Assembly: GCA_965243255.1 (NCBI GenBank) | Contig: CBDEUH010000004.1 | Coordinates: 1,488,001 to 1,552,000, forward strand | Direction: 5' to 3' | Length of the DNA stretch: 64,000 nt | Origin: Bin87 sp965243255 | GTDB lineage: Bacteria > Chloroflexota > Dehalococcoidia > Lucifugimonadales > UBA3495 | Part shown: positions 43,026 to 51,637 of the stretch, piece by piece | How the letters are laid out: each line of letters begins with the position of its first letter | Numbering within the stretch: the stretch's first letter is position 1 | The notes under the pieces: model-generated | Told to the model about the DNA's origin: nothing | What the model saw: only the letters and a program-made list of their open reading frames with translations | The model's database searches: none | Translations under genes and position numbers: made by a program

Positions 43026-44039
43026 TCAGAACAGGTGGCAGGCGACCTCATGCACCGGACTCAGTTGCCTCAGTACGGGGTCGTCCACCGAACAGCGCTC
43101 CATCACCATCGGGCAACGGGGATGGAAGTGGCACCCCGAGGGCGGATTCAGCGGCGACGGCACTTCACCGGATATCACCATCTCTTCCCGCTCGATATCG
43201 GGATGGGAGGGCAGTGAGGCGGCAATCAGCGCCTTGGTGTAGGGATGGCTGGGGTTGGCGAACAGTTCCCTGGTCGGCGCCTGTTCTACCATTCGCCCCA
43301 GGTACATCACGCCAACCTGGTGGCTCATATATCGCACTGTGGCCAGGTTGTGGGCAATCAACAGGTAGCTGACTCCGTATTGGTCCTGGAGCTGGCGCAG
43401 CAGGTTCATGATCTGGGCGCGGATGGAGACGTCCAGCGCGGAAACGGGTTCGTCCAAGACAATGAGCTTGGGACGCAGGGACAGGGCCCGGGCGATGGCG
43501 ATACGCTGGCGCTGGCCGCCGCTGAACTCGTGGGGGTAATACTCGCCCTGGGCCTGGCGCAGTCCCACGTCGTTGAGCAGAGTCTCCAGATGCTCCCGGG
43601 CTTCGTTCTTGCCCATGGGCTGATTGGTCAGCAGCGGCTCCAGGATAATGGAACCGACGCGCATCCGGGGATTGAGTGAACTCCACGGGTCCTGGAAAAC
43701 GGCCTGAACCGAAGCGCGGTATTCCCGCCGCTCGGAGCCGCTGAACTGGCTGGCATCCTTGCCGTTGAAACGCATCACGCCCTGGGTGGGGGTTTCAACC
43801 TGCAGCACCATGCGGGCCGTGGTTGTTTTGCCGCAGCCGGACTCGCCGACCAGGCTGTAGGTTTCGCCCTCCCGTATCTGGAGGGAGATGCCGTCAACGG
43901 CCTTGACCTCTCCAACCAATCGGCGCAGCAGAACGCCGCGGGTAATGGGGAAATACTTGGTGATATTGTCCAGCTCTACGATAGCTGAGCCATTGCCATT
44001 GCTGGCAGCGACGGCAGCATCGGTAACCGCCTGAGTCAT
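43026..44039 (-). CDS. Oligopeptide/dipeptide ABC transporter ATPase (OppF/DppF-like)
   Basis: This 337-residue ATPase has Walker A GESGCGKTTTA, signature FSGGQRQRIAIARAL and Walker B LIVLDEPVSALD, with the C-terminal oligopeptide-transporter extension (SGCHFHPRCP and a final HEVACHLF) whose cysteines are typical of OppF/DppF. It powers import of peptides, nickel or sugars, depending on partner proteins. The start overlaps the stop of the OppD-like gene (TGATG). Permease and binding-protein genes are not adjacent. Confidence 0.9.
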   Translation of the reverse strand: MTQAVTDAAVAASNGNGSAIVELDNITKYFPITRGVLLRRLVGEVKAVDGISLQIREGETYSLVGESGCGKTTTARMVLQVETPTQGVMRFNGKDASQFSGSERREYRASVQAVFQDPWSSLNPRMRVGSIILEPLLTNQPMGKNEAREHLETLLNDVGLRQAQGEYYPHEFSGGQRQRIAIARALSLRPKLIVLDEPVSALDVSIRAQIMNLLRQLQDQYGVSYLLIAHNLATVRYMSHQVGVMYLGRMVEQAPTRELFANPSHPYTKALIAASLPSHPDIEREEMVISGEVPSPLNPPSGCHFHPRCPMVMERCSVDDPVLRQLSPVHEVACHLF

Positions 44040-45052
44040 CAGCGAGCCTCCTGATTAGCGAATTCGGGGGCCAGGCGCCAACAGGTGGCCATATGCCTGT
44101 CTCCGGCAGCCACCGCCGGCGGGAACTCGTCATGGCACTTGTCAAACACGTAGGGGCACCGGTCAGCAAAGGAACAGCCGGGAGGCAGGTTATCCAGGGC
44201 CGGCGGCTGCCCTTCAATGGAGTAGAGGAAGTCGATGTCCTCGTCCACGTTGGGCACCGAGCGCATCAACGCTTCGGTGTATGGGTGCTGGGGATTGTTG
44301 AACAGCTCACGCACGTCGGCGATTTCAGCCACACGTCCGGCGTACATCACGGCCACCCGGTCGCACATCTTGGCAACGATGCCAAAGTCGTGGGTGATGA
44401 AGATGATGGCCATGCCGGTATCCTGCTGCAGTTCCTTCAACAGGGCCAGGTACTGGTACTGGATAGTGGCGTCCAGAGACGTGGTGGCCTCGTCGGCGAT
44501 GAGGACGTTGGGCGCGCCAGCCATGGCGATGGCGCCGACAACCCGCTGACGCATTCCCCCGGACATCTGGTGAGGAAAGTTGGTGAAACGGGAATCGGGC
44601 GCGGGGATCTTCACCTTGGATAGCAGCTCAATGGCTCGCTCTTTAAGGCTGGTGCTCCTCTGGTCATCGTCGTTTTGACGGAGGGTTTCAATGACCTGGT
44701 TGCCAACGGTGTACACCGGGTTCAACGAGGTCATTGGGTCCTGCAAAATCATGCAAATTTCTTTGCCGCGGATCTGGCGCATCTCGGCGGGGGACTTTTC
44801 CAGCAGGTTCTCGCCTCTGTAGAGAATCTGGGAACCTTCCTCAATGCGTCCGGCCGGCTGGGGCACCAGACCCATGATGGAAAGCGAGGTCATACTCTTT
44901 CCGGAGCCGGACTCACCGACCACGCCCAGGGTTTCGCCAGGAAACAGCTCGAAGTTCACGCCGTCCACAGCTTTGACCACGCCGGTGCGGGTGTGAAAGT
45001 AAGTGCGCAGGTCTTTGACTTCCAGGATCGGTTCAGTAGCGGCAGTGACCAT
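44039..45052 (-). CDS. Oligopeptide/dipeptide ABC transporter ATPase (OppD/DppD-like)
   Basis: This 337-residue ATPase has Walker A GESGSGKSMTS, signature MSGGMRQRVVGAIA and Walker B VLIADEATTSLD, plus the Cys-containing C-terminal extension (PGCSFADRCPY). It pairs with the OppF-like protein to form the motor of a peptide-type importer. The ATG at 45052 lies just after a GGGGGG run; the frame extends upstream to 45400 but is not coding there. It is divergent from the surface-protein gene at 45236. Confidence 0.9.
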   Translation of the reverse strand: MVTAATEPILEVKDLRTYFHTRTGVVKAVDGVNFELFPGETLGVVGESGSGKSMTSLSIMGLVPQPAGRIEEGSQILYRGENLLEKSPAEMRQIRGKEICMILQDPMTSLNPVYTVGNQVIETLRQNDDDQRSTSLKERAIELLSKVKIPAPDSRFTNFPHQMSGGMRQRVVGAIAMAGAPNVLIADEATTSLDATIQYQYLALLKELQQDTGMAIIFITHDFGIVAKMCDRVAVMYAGRVAEIADVRELFNNPQHPYTEALMRSVPNVDEDIDFLYSIEGQPPALDNLPPGCSFADRCPYVFDKCHDEFPPAVAAGDRHMATCWRLAPEFANQEAR

Positions 45053-45235
45053 AATCCCCCCCAATGGTGTCGGTAGCGTAACGTAAAGCGAGCGGAGTAG
45101 CAAGGGCGACAATCTAAAAATTTGTCCAAAATTGGCCGGCATTTGCCAAAGCAAGCTCCGGGGCGCTTCCAATACTATCAGGTTGCCATCCCGACGCGTG
45201 CGGGAAAGCTTGACGGCAACTAACTTAACGGGGGC

Positions 45236-45925
45236 ATGGCAATGAATCTCAATCCCTTGAATGGCAGCGTCAAACGCACCGCCATCGCCCTGTTCACCGC
45301 AACCCTGCTGCTGACCACGATGCTGGCGGCCATGGGAACCGGTCCTGATGAACCCAGGGCGTCCAGCCTGAACAATGACTGGGAGATATACGAAGGGCAC
45401 GTATATGCCAACAACCAGGCGGCCCCGGCCGGCATTTCAGTGATAGCCTGCCTGGGCGGCTGCGACGTGGGATACGCCACCCCTCCGGCGGTGACCGGAT
45501 GGGACGGCATTTACCGGGTGAAAGTTGCCCCCGGCCAGTCGCCGCCGGATGGCCGGATGGTAACCTTCTGGCTGGTGAGCGGCAGCGAGCGGGTAGAGTC
45601 TGCCCAGGACGTGCTCTTCCGGGGCGATGGTGAGACCAGGGTGCTGGACCTCAACTTTGAAAAGCTTCCCCCTGAGCCGGTTCCGGTCAACGTCATTCCG
45701 ATCAACGACACCACGGGCTCGCAAGTTACCAGCGTAGCTACCCAACTGAGTGTTCCGTCGGCTGAGCAGGCGAGTTTGAAGCCGGCCGAATCGCCGCAGA
45801 CCTACGTGAACAGCGTGCGCTATGCGGGCACACCGCTGCTGCCCGGCTTCGTGATACTGCTGGGGCTGCTGCTGGCCGCAATCGGCGCATCCCTCCTGGT
45901 GTACCGCCGTCGGGTTACCTGGTAA
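45236..45925 (+). CDS. Predicted cell-surface protein with a C-terminal membrane anchor
   Basis: This 229-residue protein has an N-terminal signal (TAIALFTATLLLTTMLAAMG), then a beta-rich domain with YEGHVYANNQAAPAGISVIAC, resembling carboxypeptidase-regulatory-like folds. A Pro/Ser-rich linker follows, then a C-terminal membrane helix (LLPGFVILLGLLLAAIGASL) with a basic tail YRRRVTW. The layout resembles anchored surface proteins, but no LPxTG motif is present. An ATG two codons downstream (45242) is also possible. A strong terminator follows the gene. Confidence 0.65.
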   Translation: MAMNLNPLNGSVKRTAIALFTATLLLTTMLAAMGTGPDEPRASSLNNDWEIYEGHVYANNQAAPAGISVIACLGGCDVGYATPPAVTGWDGIYRVKVAPGQSPPDGRMVTFWLVSGSERVESAQDVLFRGDGETRVLDLNFEKLPPEPVPVNVIPINDTTGSQVTSVATQLSVPSAEQASLKPAESPQTYVNSVRYAGTPLLPGFVILLGLLLAAIGASLLVYRRRVTW

Positions 45926-45952
45926 TCAAGACAGCGATTTATTCCAACGCAA

Positions 45953-45990
45953 GGCGGGGGCGAGCGTTGACTCGCCCCCGCCGCGTTTTG
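45953..45990 (+). terminator. Intrinsic terminator after the surface-protein gene
   Basis: GGCGGGGGCGAG (45953-45964) and CTCGCCCCCGCC (45971-45982) form a perfect 12-bp stem with a 6-base loop, followed by GCGTTTTGG. The T-run is short (four), but the stem is very stable. Confidence 0.85.
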
Positions 45991-46120
45991 GGATATCTGG
46001 CAGGTCGGCGGATGAACATCAACCGGGGTTTTACCCCTTGCCCAGGCCATTGGCACATCCGTACCATGTTAGCCGCTTAACCCATTCCAGTCGCCCTTTT
46101 CCCTGTGCCGCGCTGCTGAA

Positions 46121-46789
46121 ATGAACCTTTCCTGGGAAGCCGACCGCAACCGCCTGTTGGGCCAACTGGCTACAGCCATGGGCGACAGCCCGGTTTTGCA
46201 GGCGATGCGCAGCGTGCCGCGCGAGCTGTTCGTCCCTACGGAACTCCGGCATCTGGCCTATCGCAATACGGCCCTGGCCATCGGCCACGGTCAGACCATT
46301 TCACAACCCACGATGGTGCTCCGCATGACCCTGGCGCTGTCACTGCGCGGCGATGAGCAGGTGCTTGAAGTTGGGGCCGGCTCCGGCTACCAGGCCGCTA
46401 TCCTGGGAAAGTTGTTGCCCTTTGGCCGCGTCGTAGCCGTTGAACGCATTCCCGAGCTGGTCCGAACCGCCCGGCGCAACCTGGCAGCCTGCCGCATCTC
46501 CAACGTAACCGTCCGATGCGCGACCGACGTGCTCGGCGCGCCCGAAGCCGGACCCTTTGACTGCATCCTGGTGTCCGCCGCCGCGCCAGCGGTGCCCGAT
46601 TCCCTTACTGCCCAGCTCAAACCCCGGGGTCGGTTGGTAATCCCGGTGGGCAGCCTGGGACGGCAGGTGCTGACCCTGGTGCGTGTCCTGGACAACCAGC
46701 CGGTCATCCGGCAGCTCACCCAGTGCCAATTCGTCCCGCTGGTCGGACCGGAAGCCTGGCCGGCCGGCGGCAAGCCGCCGGGCGCCTGA
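46121..46789 (+). CDS. pcm: Protein-L-isoaspartate O-methyltransferase
   Basis: This 222-residue SAM-dependent methyltransferase has PRELFVP and the PCMT-specific segment IGHGQTISQPTMVLRM, then motif I VLEVGAGSGYQAAIL (about residues 85-99). It methylates isoaspartyl residues in aged proteins and starts their repair. The length and motifs match the family. It is followed 19 bp downstream by shikimate kinase. The 100 bp before its ATG hold no recognisable promoter. Confidence 0.92.
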   Translation: MNLSWEADRNRLLGQLATAMGDSPVLQAMRSVPRELFVPTELRHLAYRNTALAIGHGQTISQPTMVLRMTLALSLRGDEQVLEVGAGSGYQAAILGKLLPFGRVVAVERIPELVRTARRNLAACRISNVTVRCATDVLGAPEAGPFDCILVSAAAPAVPDSLTAQLKPRGRLVIPVGSLGRQVLTLVRVLDNQPVIRQLTQCQFVPLVGPEAWPAGGKPPGA

Positions 46790-46807
46790 TTATGGCATAA
46801 TGCCACT

Positions 46808-47380
46808 ATGTCATCCGACAACATCATTCTGGTAGGCTTCATGGCCACCGGCAAGAGCCACGTCGGGCGCATCATTGCCCGCACCTCCGGCCGGCGCATG
46901 GCCGACCTGGATGAGGAAATCGTCCGCCGGGCCCGCAAGCCGATCCATCGCATCTTCAGCGAAGACGGCGAGGCTGTTTTTCGGGCCATGGAACGCCATG
47001 CTGCCTTCACCCTGTGCGAAGGCGGCAACAAGGTCATCGCCGCCGGCGGCGGAGCCTTCGCCCAGGAACTCACTCGTCAAGTGCTGCTGGAAAGCGGAAC
47101 GGTGTTTTGCCTCACCGCCCAGCCTGAAACCATCCACTACCGCATCACCCGAGGCAGTCCCAACGCCGCCGTGCGCCCGATGCTGGCCGGCGGCGACCCG
47201 CTGGACCGCATCCGCGAGCTCCTGGACGAGCGGGCTCCCGCCTACGCGTACGCTCACCACGCCGTGGCCACCGACGAGCGCACGCCGGAGCAGGTGGCCG
47301 AAGTAATTCTGAATATCTACCACCACGGGGCAGAGGGCCAACGCCAAACCCCCGTCCAGCAACCCGGAGGAACCCGATGA
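46808..47380 (+). CDS. aroK: Shikimate kinase
   Basis: This 190-residue P-loop kinase has Walker A GFMATGKSHVGR (about residues 10-21), ADLDEEIVRRA carrying the shikimate-binding Asp, and VIAAGGGAF with the GGG motif. It phosphorylates shikimate in the common aromatic pathway. The stop overlaps the aroB start by 4 bases (ATGA), an aroK-aroB pair common in bacteria. The start region contains the palindrome TGGCATAATGCCA. Confidence 0.93.
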   Translation: MSSDNIILVGFMATGKSHVGRIIARTSGRRMADLDEEIVRRARKPIHRIFSEDGEAVFRAMERHAAFTLCEGGNKVIAAGGGAFAQELTRQVLLESGTVFCLTAQPETIHYRITRGSPNAAVRPMLAGGDPLDRIRELLDERAPAYAYAHHAVATDERTPEQVAEVILNIYHHGAEGQRQTPVQQPGGTR

Positions 47381-48477
47381 CCAACCCCGACCTCGCCGCA
47401 ACCGTTCACCACGCCGGCGGCAGCTATCCCGTCATTGCCGGCTGGGGCGTTATTGACCGCCTGGGCGAGCACATCAACGAGCTTGGCCTGGGCAGCACCG
47501 CCTACATCATCACCGACGAAAACGTGATGCGCCCCTACGGACGCAACGCCCAATGGGCGTTGCAGCGCGCCGGCATCGCGGCCCACTGTTTCGTCATTCC
47601 AGCCGGTGAAACCAGCAAGTCCTTCCAGCAGGCCCAGGAGATCTATGAGTGGCTGGTCAGCCTGAAAGCGGAACGGGGCCAGCCCATCATTGCCATCGGC
47701 GGCGGCGTCTCCGGCGACCTGGGGGGATTCATCGCCAGCACCTTCCTGCGCGGTGTGCCCTTCGTCCAGGTGCCCACCAGCATGGCCGCCATGGTGGACG
47801 CATCCATCGGGGGCAAGGTTGCCGTGAACCTGCCCCAGGCCAAGAACATGGTCGGCGCGTTCTACCAGCCCCGGGCTGTCCTGGCGGACGTGCAGGCCCT
47901 CTCCACCCTGGGGAAGCGGGAGCTGGCAGAGGGCTGGGCTGAGGCCATCAAGCACGGCCTTATCCTGGACCCGTCGTTGGTGGACGTGTTCGAGGAACAC
48001 GCCGAGGCCCTCATGGAAATAGAACCCGAAATCTCCACCGAGGTCATCCGCAGGAGCATGGCCATCAAGGCCGACGTCGTCAGCCAGGACGAGCGCGAGA
48101 CCCTGGACATCCGCATCCTGCTCAACTACGGACACACCATTGGCCACGCCCTGGAAGCGTCCACCGAGTACGGACGGTTCATGCACGGCGAGGGGGTGTC
48201 CGTGGGCATGATGGGCGCCGGTCGCATCGCCCGCGAGATGGGCATGATTGGCGACGACATCCTGGAGCGCCAGCGCGTCCTGCTCCAGCGGTTCAGCCTG
48301 CCCATTACGGCCAGGGGCGTGGACCTCGACGGGATCAGGGCCGCAATGTCCCTGGACAAGAAAACGGTCGGCGGCACCAACCGCTGGGTGCTGTTGGAAG
48401 ACGTGGGCCGGGCCATTGTACGCCGCGACATCCCCACGGAGGTTGTGGACGACACCTTGACCTGGCTAACCGCCTGA
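47377..48477 (+). CDS. aroB: 3-dehydroquinate synthase
   Basis: This 366-residue NAD- and metal-dependent enzyme has GGGVSGDLGGFIASTFLRG (about residues 108-126), the lysine-containing EGWAEAIKHGLI, and the metal ligand motif NYGHTIGHALE. It makes 3-dehydroquinate from DAHP, feeding chorismate to TrpE. It overlaps aroK by 4 bases. Its last 12 bases overlap the end of the convergent TauE/SafE gene. Confidence 0.96.
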   Translation: MTNPDLAATVHHAGGSYPVIAGWGVIDRLGEHINELGLGSTAYIITDENVMRPYGRNAQWALQRAGIAAHCFVIPAGETSKSFQQAQEIYEWLVSLKAERGQPIIAIGGGVSGDLGGFIASTFLRGVPFVQVPTSMAAMVDASIGGKVAVNLPQAKNMVGAFYQPRAVLADVQALSTLGKRELAEGWAEAIKHGLILDPSLVDVFEEHAEALMEIEPEISTEVIRRSMAIKADVVSQDERETLDIRILLNYGHTIGHALEASTEYGRFMHGEGVSVGMMGAGRIAREMGMIGDDILERQRVLLQRFSLPITARGVDLDGIRAAMSLDKKTVGGTNRWVLLEDVGRAIVRRDIPTEVVDDTLTWLTA

Positions 48478-49608
48478 GCCGGCCGGAGATCCCTGCCCTT
48501 CCATCACTCGCCCTGCCCGCCGGATCCGACGCAGCTGCGCCAGCCGGCGGCCGCGCCTGGCCTGCACCACAACCGCCAGGCCCAGCAGGGCCAGTATGGT
48601 CAGGGCCACCATCCCGGATACCCCCAGCAGCAGCAGTTGCCCCACCAGGGCCAGGGTGTCAGACCCTATCGCGCGGGCCAGTTGCCCCAAACCCACCGCT
48701 ATTCCCGCGTTCAGCACCGTCAAGCCGAACAGCCCCAGGATGCGCGCCGCATTGACGAACCGGGTCGCCAACGCGCCCATCTGCGTACCCACAGACGCCG
48801 CCGCAAACATGATGACGGCAATCACCGGGTCCACGTTTCCACTCAGCGAATACAGGAAGGCGCCCAAGGTCCCGGTGATGATTATCTGAAACAGGTCGGT
48901 GCCGATTGCCACCGCCGGCGGTATGCCCAGCCCATACACCAGGAAGGGCATCAGCAGGAACCCGCCGCCAGCCCCCAGCAGCGCGGCGATGAATCCAATA
49001 AACAGACCGGCCAACATCGGCACCAGCACCGACATCTCAGCGATGCCGGCGTTGGCAAACGCGGGGCGCAGGTTGATCTCCCCTACTCTCGGAAGGGACA
49101 ACTTGCTCGGGCCCAACCGCACGGCTTGAAACCAGCCCGGCAGGCCACCGCTGAGCCTGGGACCGGGACTGTAGCGCAGCCGCCGCAGCCAGTTCCCCAC
49201 CATTAGCGAACCCAGGCTCAGCAGCAGGACGAAATAAACCGCGCCGATCACCGGCCCCGCGATGCCGGCCTCGGCCAGGGCGGCGTTGACCCGCTCTCCG
49301 GCGAAAACGCCGGGTATGGTACCGGATACAATCAGCAGCGCCAGGCGGAGGTCAACGTTCCCCAACCTCCGGTGTCGCAGGGTGCTGGTAATGGCAGTTC
49401 CCATCACCATCAGCAGGCCGGTGCCCACGGCGTAGATGGTAGGCACGCCCAGCACCAGCAGCCCGCCGGTGATGAGAAAACCGCCGCCGACTCCAAAGAA
49501 GCCGGTCATGGTGCCAACGACAACGCCCAACAACGCCAGCAGCAATGGCGAAACCGTAGCGTCCGCTATGGGAAAGTACACGTCAGCCCCGCTGCCCGTC
49601 CCGGCCAA
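48466..49608 (-). CDS. TauE/SafE (DUF81) family sulfite/sulfonate exporter-like permease
   Basis: This 380-residue membrane protein has two repeats of the DUF81 fold: LLALLGVVVGTMTGFFGVGGGFLITG near the start and GLFIGFIAALLGAGGGFLLMPF past the middle, both with the GxGGG motif. Family members export sulfite, sulfoacetate or similar anions. TTG at 49608 is taken as start, overlapping the small membrane gene by 26 bases; GTG at 49581 would avoid the overlap. The C-terminal extension is Arg-rich. The gene converges on aroB, overlapping it by 12 bases. Confidence 0.87.
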   Translation of the reverse strand: MAGTGSGADVYFPIADATVSPLLLALLGVVVGTMTGFFGVGGGFLITGGLLVLGVPTIYAVGTGLLMVMGTAITSTLRHRRLGNVDLRLALLIVSGTIPGVFAGERVNAALAEAGIAGPVIGAVYFVLLLSLGSLMVGNWLRRLRYSPGPRLSGGLPGWFQAVRLGPSKLSLPRVGEINLRPAFANAGIAEMSVLVPMLAGLFIGFIAALLGAGGGFLLMPFLVYGLGIPPAVAIGTDLFQIIITGTLGAFLYSLSGNVDPVIAVIMFAAASVGTQMGALATRFVNAARILGLFGLTVLNAGIAVGLGQLARAIGSDTLALVGQLLLLGVSGMVALTILALLGLAVVVQARRGRRLAQLRRIRRAGRVMEGQGSPAGSGG

Positions 49609-49768
49609 GGTTCAATAAACGAGCCGCCAGGGAGATGCCCCGGCCGACCAGGTCCCAGAACACGTAGAGGAGCACTGCCGTAACCGCCATGGCTGCGATG
49701 ACCGTCACGGCCCACAAGACGGTTCGGTCGCTCAACGCCAGCAGAAACTCGGAAAATACTTCCGGCAT
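49583..49768 (-). CDS. Small single-helix membrane protein upstream of the TauE/SafE gene
   Basis: This 61-residue protein (ATG 49768) has one long hydrophobic segment (VLWAVTVIAAMAVTAVLLYVF) and a short basic C-terminus. It overlaps or abuts the permease start and is probably co-translated. I do not recognise a family. Small membrane partners of permeases are common, but a regulatory role is only inference. It could also be spurious. Confidence 0.5.
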   Translation of the reverse strand: MPEVFSEFLLALSDRTVLWAVTVIAAMAVTAVLLYVFWDLVGRGISLAARLLNLGRDGQRG

Positions 49769-49861
49769 CGTCCGTTCCAAATGAGGCGCGCTGTTAGAGA
49801 AAAGGAACCACGGCGCGGCAACCTCGTTGCGTTGGCAGGATGACGCTAGTACATTGACCCT

Positions 49862-51043
49862 ATGGAGAGCTCACCAATCGGTTTTCAATTGACGGCCACC
49901 GACGGCCCGGCCCGGCGCGGGCAGATTACCACGCCCCACGGTTCGGCGCAAACGCCCATGTTCATGCCCGTGGCCACCCAGGCTACAGTCAAGGGCCTTA
50001 CTTTCGACGAGGTCGGCAGCCTCGGCGCCGAAACCGTCCTGAGCAACGCCTACCACCTCTACCTGCGTCCCGGCGTTGAACGAGTGGCGGGGGCTGGCGG
50101 ATTGCATCGCTTCATGGGCTGGGACGGGCCCATCCTCACCGACAGCGGCGGATACCAGGCTTTCAGCATGGGCTCCCTGCGCCGCATCAGCGACGACGGC
50201 ATTGCCTTCCAGTCCCACATCGACGGCAGCCGGCACTTCTTCACGCCAGAGTCCGCCATCCTCAACCAGCACGGCATCGGCGCCGACATAATTATGTGCT
50301 TTGACCAGTGCGTGTTTTCCGCCGGCGAGCCGGCCGCCGTTCGGGAGGCTATGGAGCGAACCCATCGCTGGGCGCAGGTCTGCTATGACACTCACGCCGA
50401 CAGTCCCAACGCATCGGATCAAGCGCTGTTCGGTATCGTACAGGGCGGCACGATGCCCGAGCTGCGGGCCGAGTCCACCCAATTCGTCACCGAGATTCCC
50501 TTTGACGGCTATGCCATCGGCGGGCTGGCCGTTGGGGAAACCAAAGCCGAAATGCACGCCGTTACCGGACAGGTCTCCGCCGCGCTGCCCGCCGACAAGC
50601 CCCGCTACCTGATGGGCGTCGGTTCCCCGGAGGACCTGGTCAACTCGGTGGCCCTGGGCGTGGATATGTTCGACTGCGTACTGCCCACCAGGGTCGCTCG
50701 CAACGGCTCGCTGTTCACACGCGCCGGACGGGTCAACATCGCCAACAGCCGCTACGCCGAGCAGGACACGCCGCTGGACGACGCCTGCGACTGCTACGCC
50801 TGCCGCAACTACTCCGCAGCCTATCTCAGGCACCTGTTCAAGGCCGGGGAAATGCTCGGCCCGCGGCTGGCGTCAATCCACAACCTGCGCTTCGTGCTCC
50901 GTCTGATGGCAGAGATGCGCGACGCCATCAGCGCCGGGCGGTTTGGTGAGTATCGCGCCAACTTCCTGGCTACGTACCAGCCGACCGACGAAAATCGGCG
51001 GCAATCCCAAAAGCACCGCTGGGTGGAGGAGAGGGGGATCTGA
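49862..51043 (+). CDS. tgt: tRNA-guanine transglycosylase (queuine tRNA-ribosyltransferase)
   Basis: The 393-residue TIM-barrel enzyme has LTDSGGYQAFS with a catalytic Asp, the nucleophile Asp in MFDCVLPTRVARNGSLFT, and the zinc site CDCYACRNYSAAYLRHL plus a later His. It exchanges guanine for preQ1 at position 34 of GUN tRNAs in queuosine synthesis. The ATG at 49862 lies 12 bases after TACATT, a possible -10, so the message may be nearly leaderless. The gene is followed 9 bp later by the convergent selenoprotein gene. Confidence 0.97.
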   Translation: MESSPIGFQLTATDGPARRGQITTPHGSAQTPMFMPVATQATVKGLTFDEVGSLGAETVLSNAYHLYLRPGVERVAGAGGLHRFMGWDGPILTDSGGYQAFSMGSLRRISDDGIAFQSHIDGSRHFFTPESAILNQHGIGADIIMCFDQCVFSAGEPAAVREAMERTHRWAQVCYDTHADSPNASDQALFGIVQGGTMPELRAESTQFVTEIPFDGYAIGGLAVGETKAEMHAVTGQVSAALPADKPRYLMGVGSPEDLVNSVALGVDMFDCVLPTRVARNGSLFTRAGRVNIANSRYAEQDTPLDDACDCYACRNYSAAYLRHLFKAGEMLGPRLASIHNLRFVLRLMAEMRDAISAGRFGEYRANFLATYQPTDENRRQSQKHRWVEERGI

Positions 51044-51051
51044 CGAATACG

Positions 51052-51612
51052 CTACTCGCGCCCGTGCCCCTGCAATGCCGCCACGATGTCGGGGATAACT
51101 GCGTCCACCCGGCTCTCAATCGCCGGCGGGTCCAGCGCCGCCACGGGGTGCTGCAGGTACACGGACCCCGCGTAGTCCGGCCGGCCCAGCGAGACGATGT
51201 GCTGCTCGGCGGCCGAGCAAAAGGCCTGGGTGTGGACGACCACCGTCCGAACGCCTCGGTCTTCCAGTTCCACTGCATCGCGCAAACTGCGCGCCACGCA
51301 GCTTCCTCAATCCCCCACGGCCGTAACCACAAAGTCGCACTCGGCCAGTTCATCGATAATCTCCGGGGCGGCCGGCGCCGAGAATACCCACTTGGAACGA
51401 ACTACCGAGGCGGTCATCCCGTAGCCGTCGGCCAGCCGCTGACGGATGGCGTCAAGGATTACGTCGGCGTTCCCCTTCCGGTTGTCCAGAAAGCCGCCGG
51501 TCAGTCCGTCGAGGGTTTCCAGGGGCGTGGCCGCCCGGCGTTCCGGCTCTTCCTGGCGGTCGGTGGGGTCAATCAATCCCAACTCAGCGATGCGTGTTTC
51601 CAAGTCAACCAT
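51052..51612 (-). CDS. UGSC family selenoprotein (in-frame TGA read as selenocysteine)
   Basis: Read through TGA at 51307-51309, the gene encodes 186 residues from ATG 51612 (an ATG at 51621 is possible). The residues around the TGA are CDFVVTAVGD-U-GSCVARSLRDA, which contain the U-G-S-C motif defining the UGSC (seleno)protein family, with U at residue 102. The downstream part VVHTQAFCSAAEQHIVSLG and YLQHPVAALD also fits the family. The reaction is not established; a redox or thiol role is inferred. A hairpin 14-28 bases after TGA is a candidate SECIS. The gene ends 9 bp from tgt (convergent) and lies 26 bp after a conserved partner gene. Confidence 0.88.
51279..51293 (-). promoter_or_regulatory. 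Candidate bacterial SECIS hairpin (UGSC gene)
   Basis: On the minus strand CGCGCA pairs with TGCGCG around a GTT loop whose first G is 20 nt after the TGA. Stem length, loop sequence and the closing A-U pair are the same as in the hairpin at 32874-32888, although the two proteins are unrelated. Confidence 0.65.
51307..51309 (-). other. Putative selenocysteine codon of the UGSC protein
   Basis: The in-frame TGA lies at the U of U-G-S-C. The two halves of the gene flank it in the same frame without overlap or gap. Cys-containing homologues, or other selenoproteins, would have TGC or TGA here. Confidence 0.87.
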
Positions 51613-51637
51613 TATGTCCATCCTTCAGCAATGTCAG

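Noticed and set aside
51297..51309. Two separate small genes (51052-51297 and 51307-51621) instead of one
   Set aside because: They are collinear in one frame, joined by TGA at the U of the UGSC motif.
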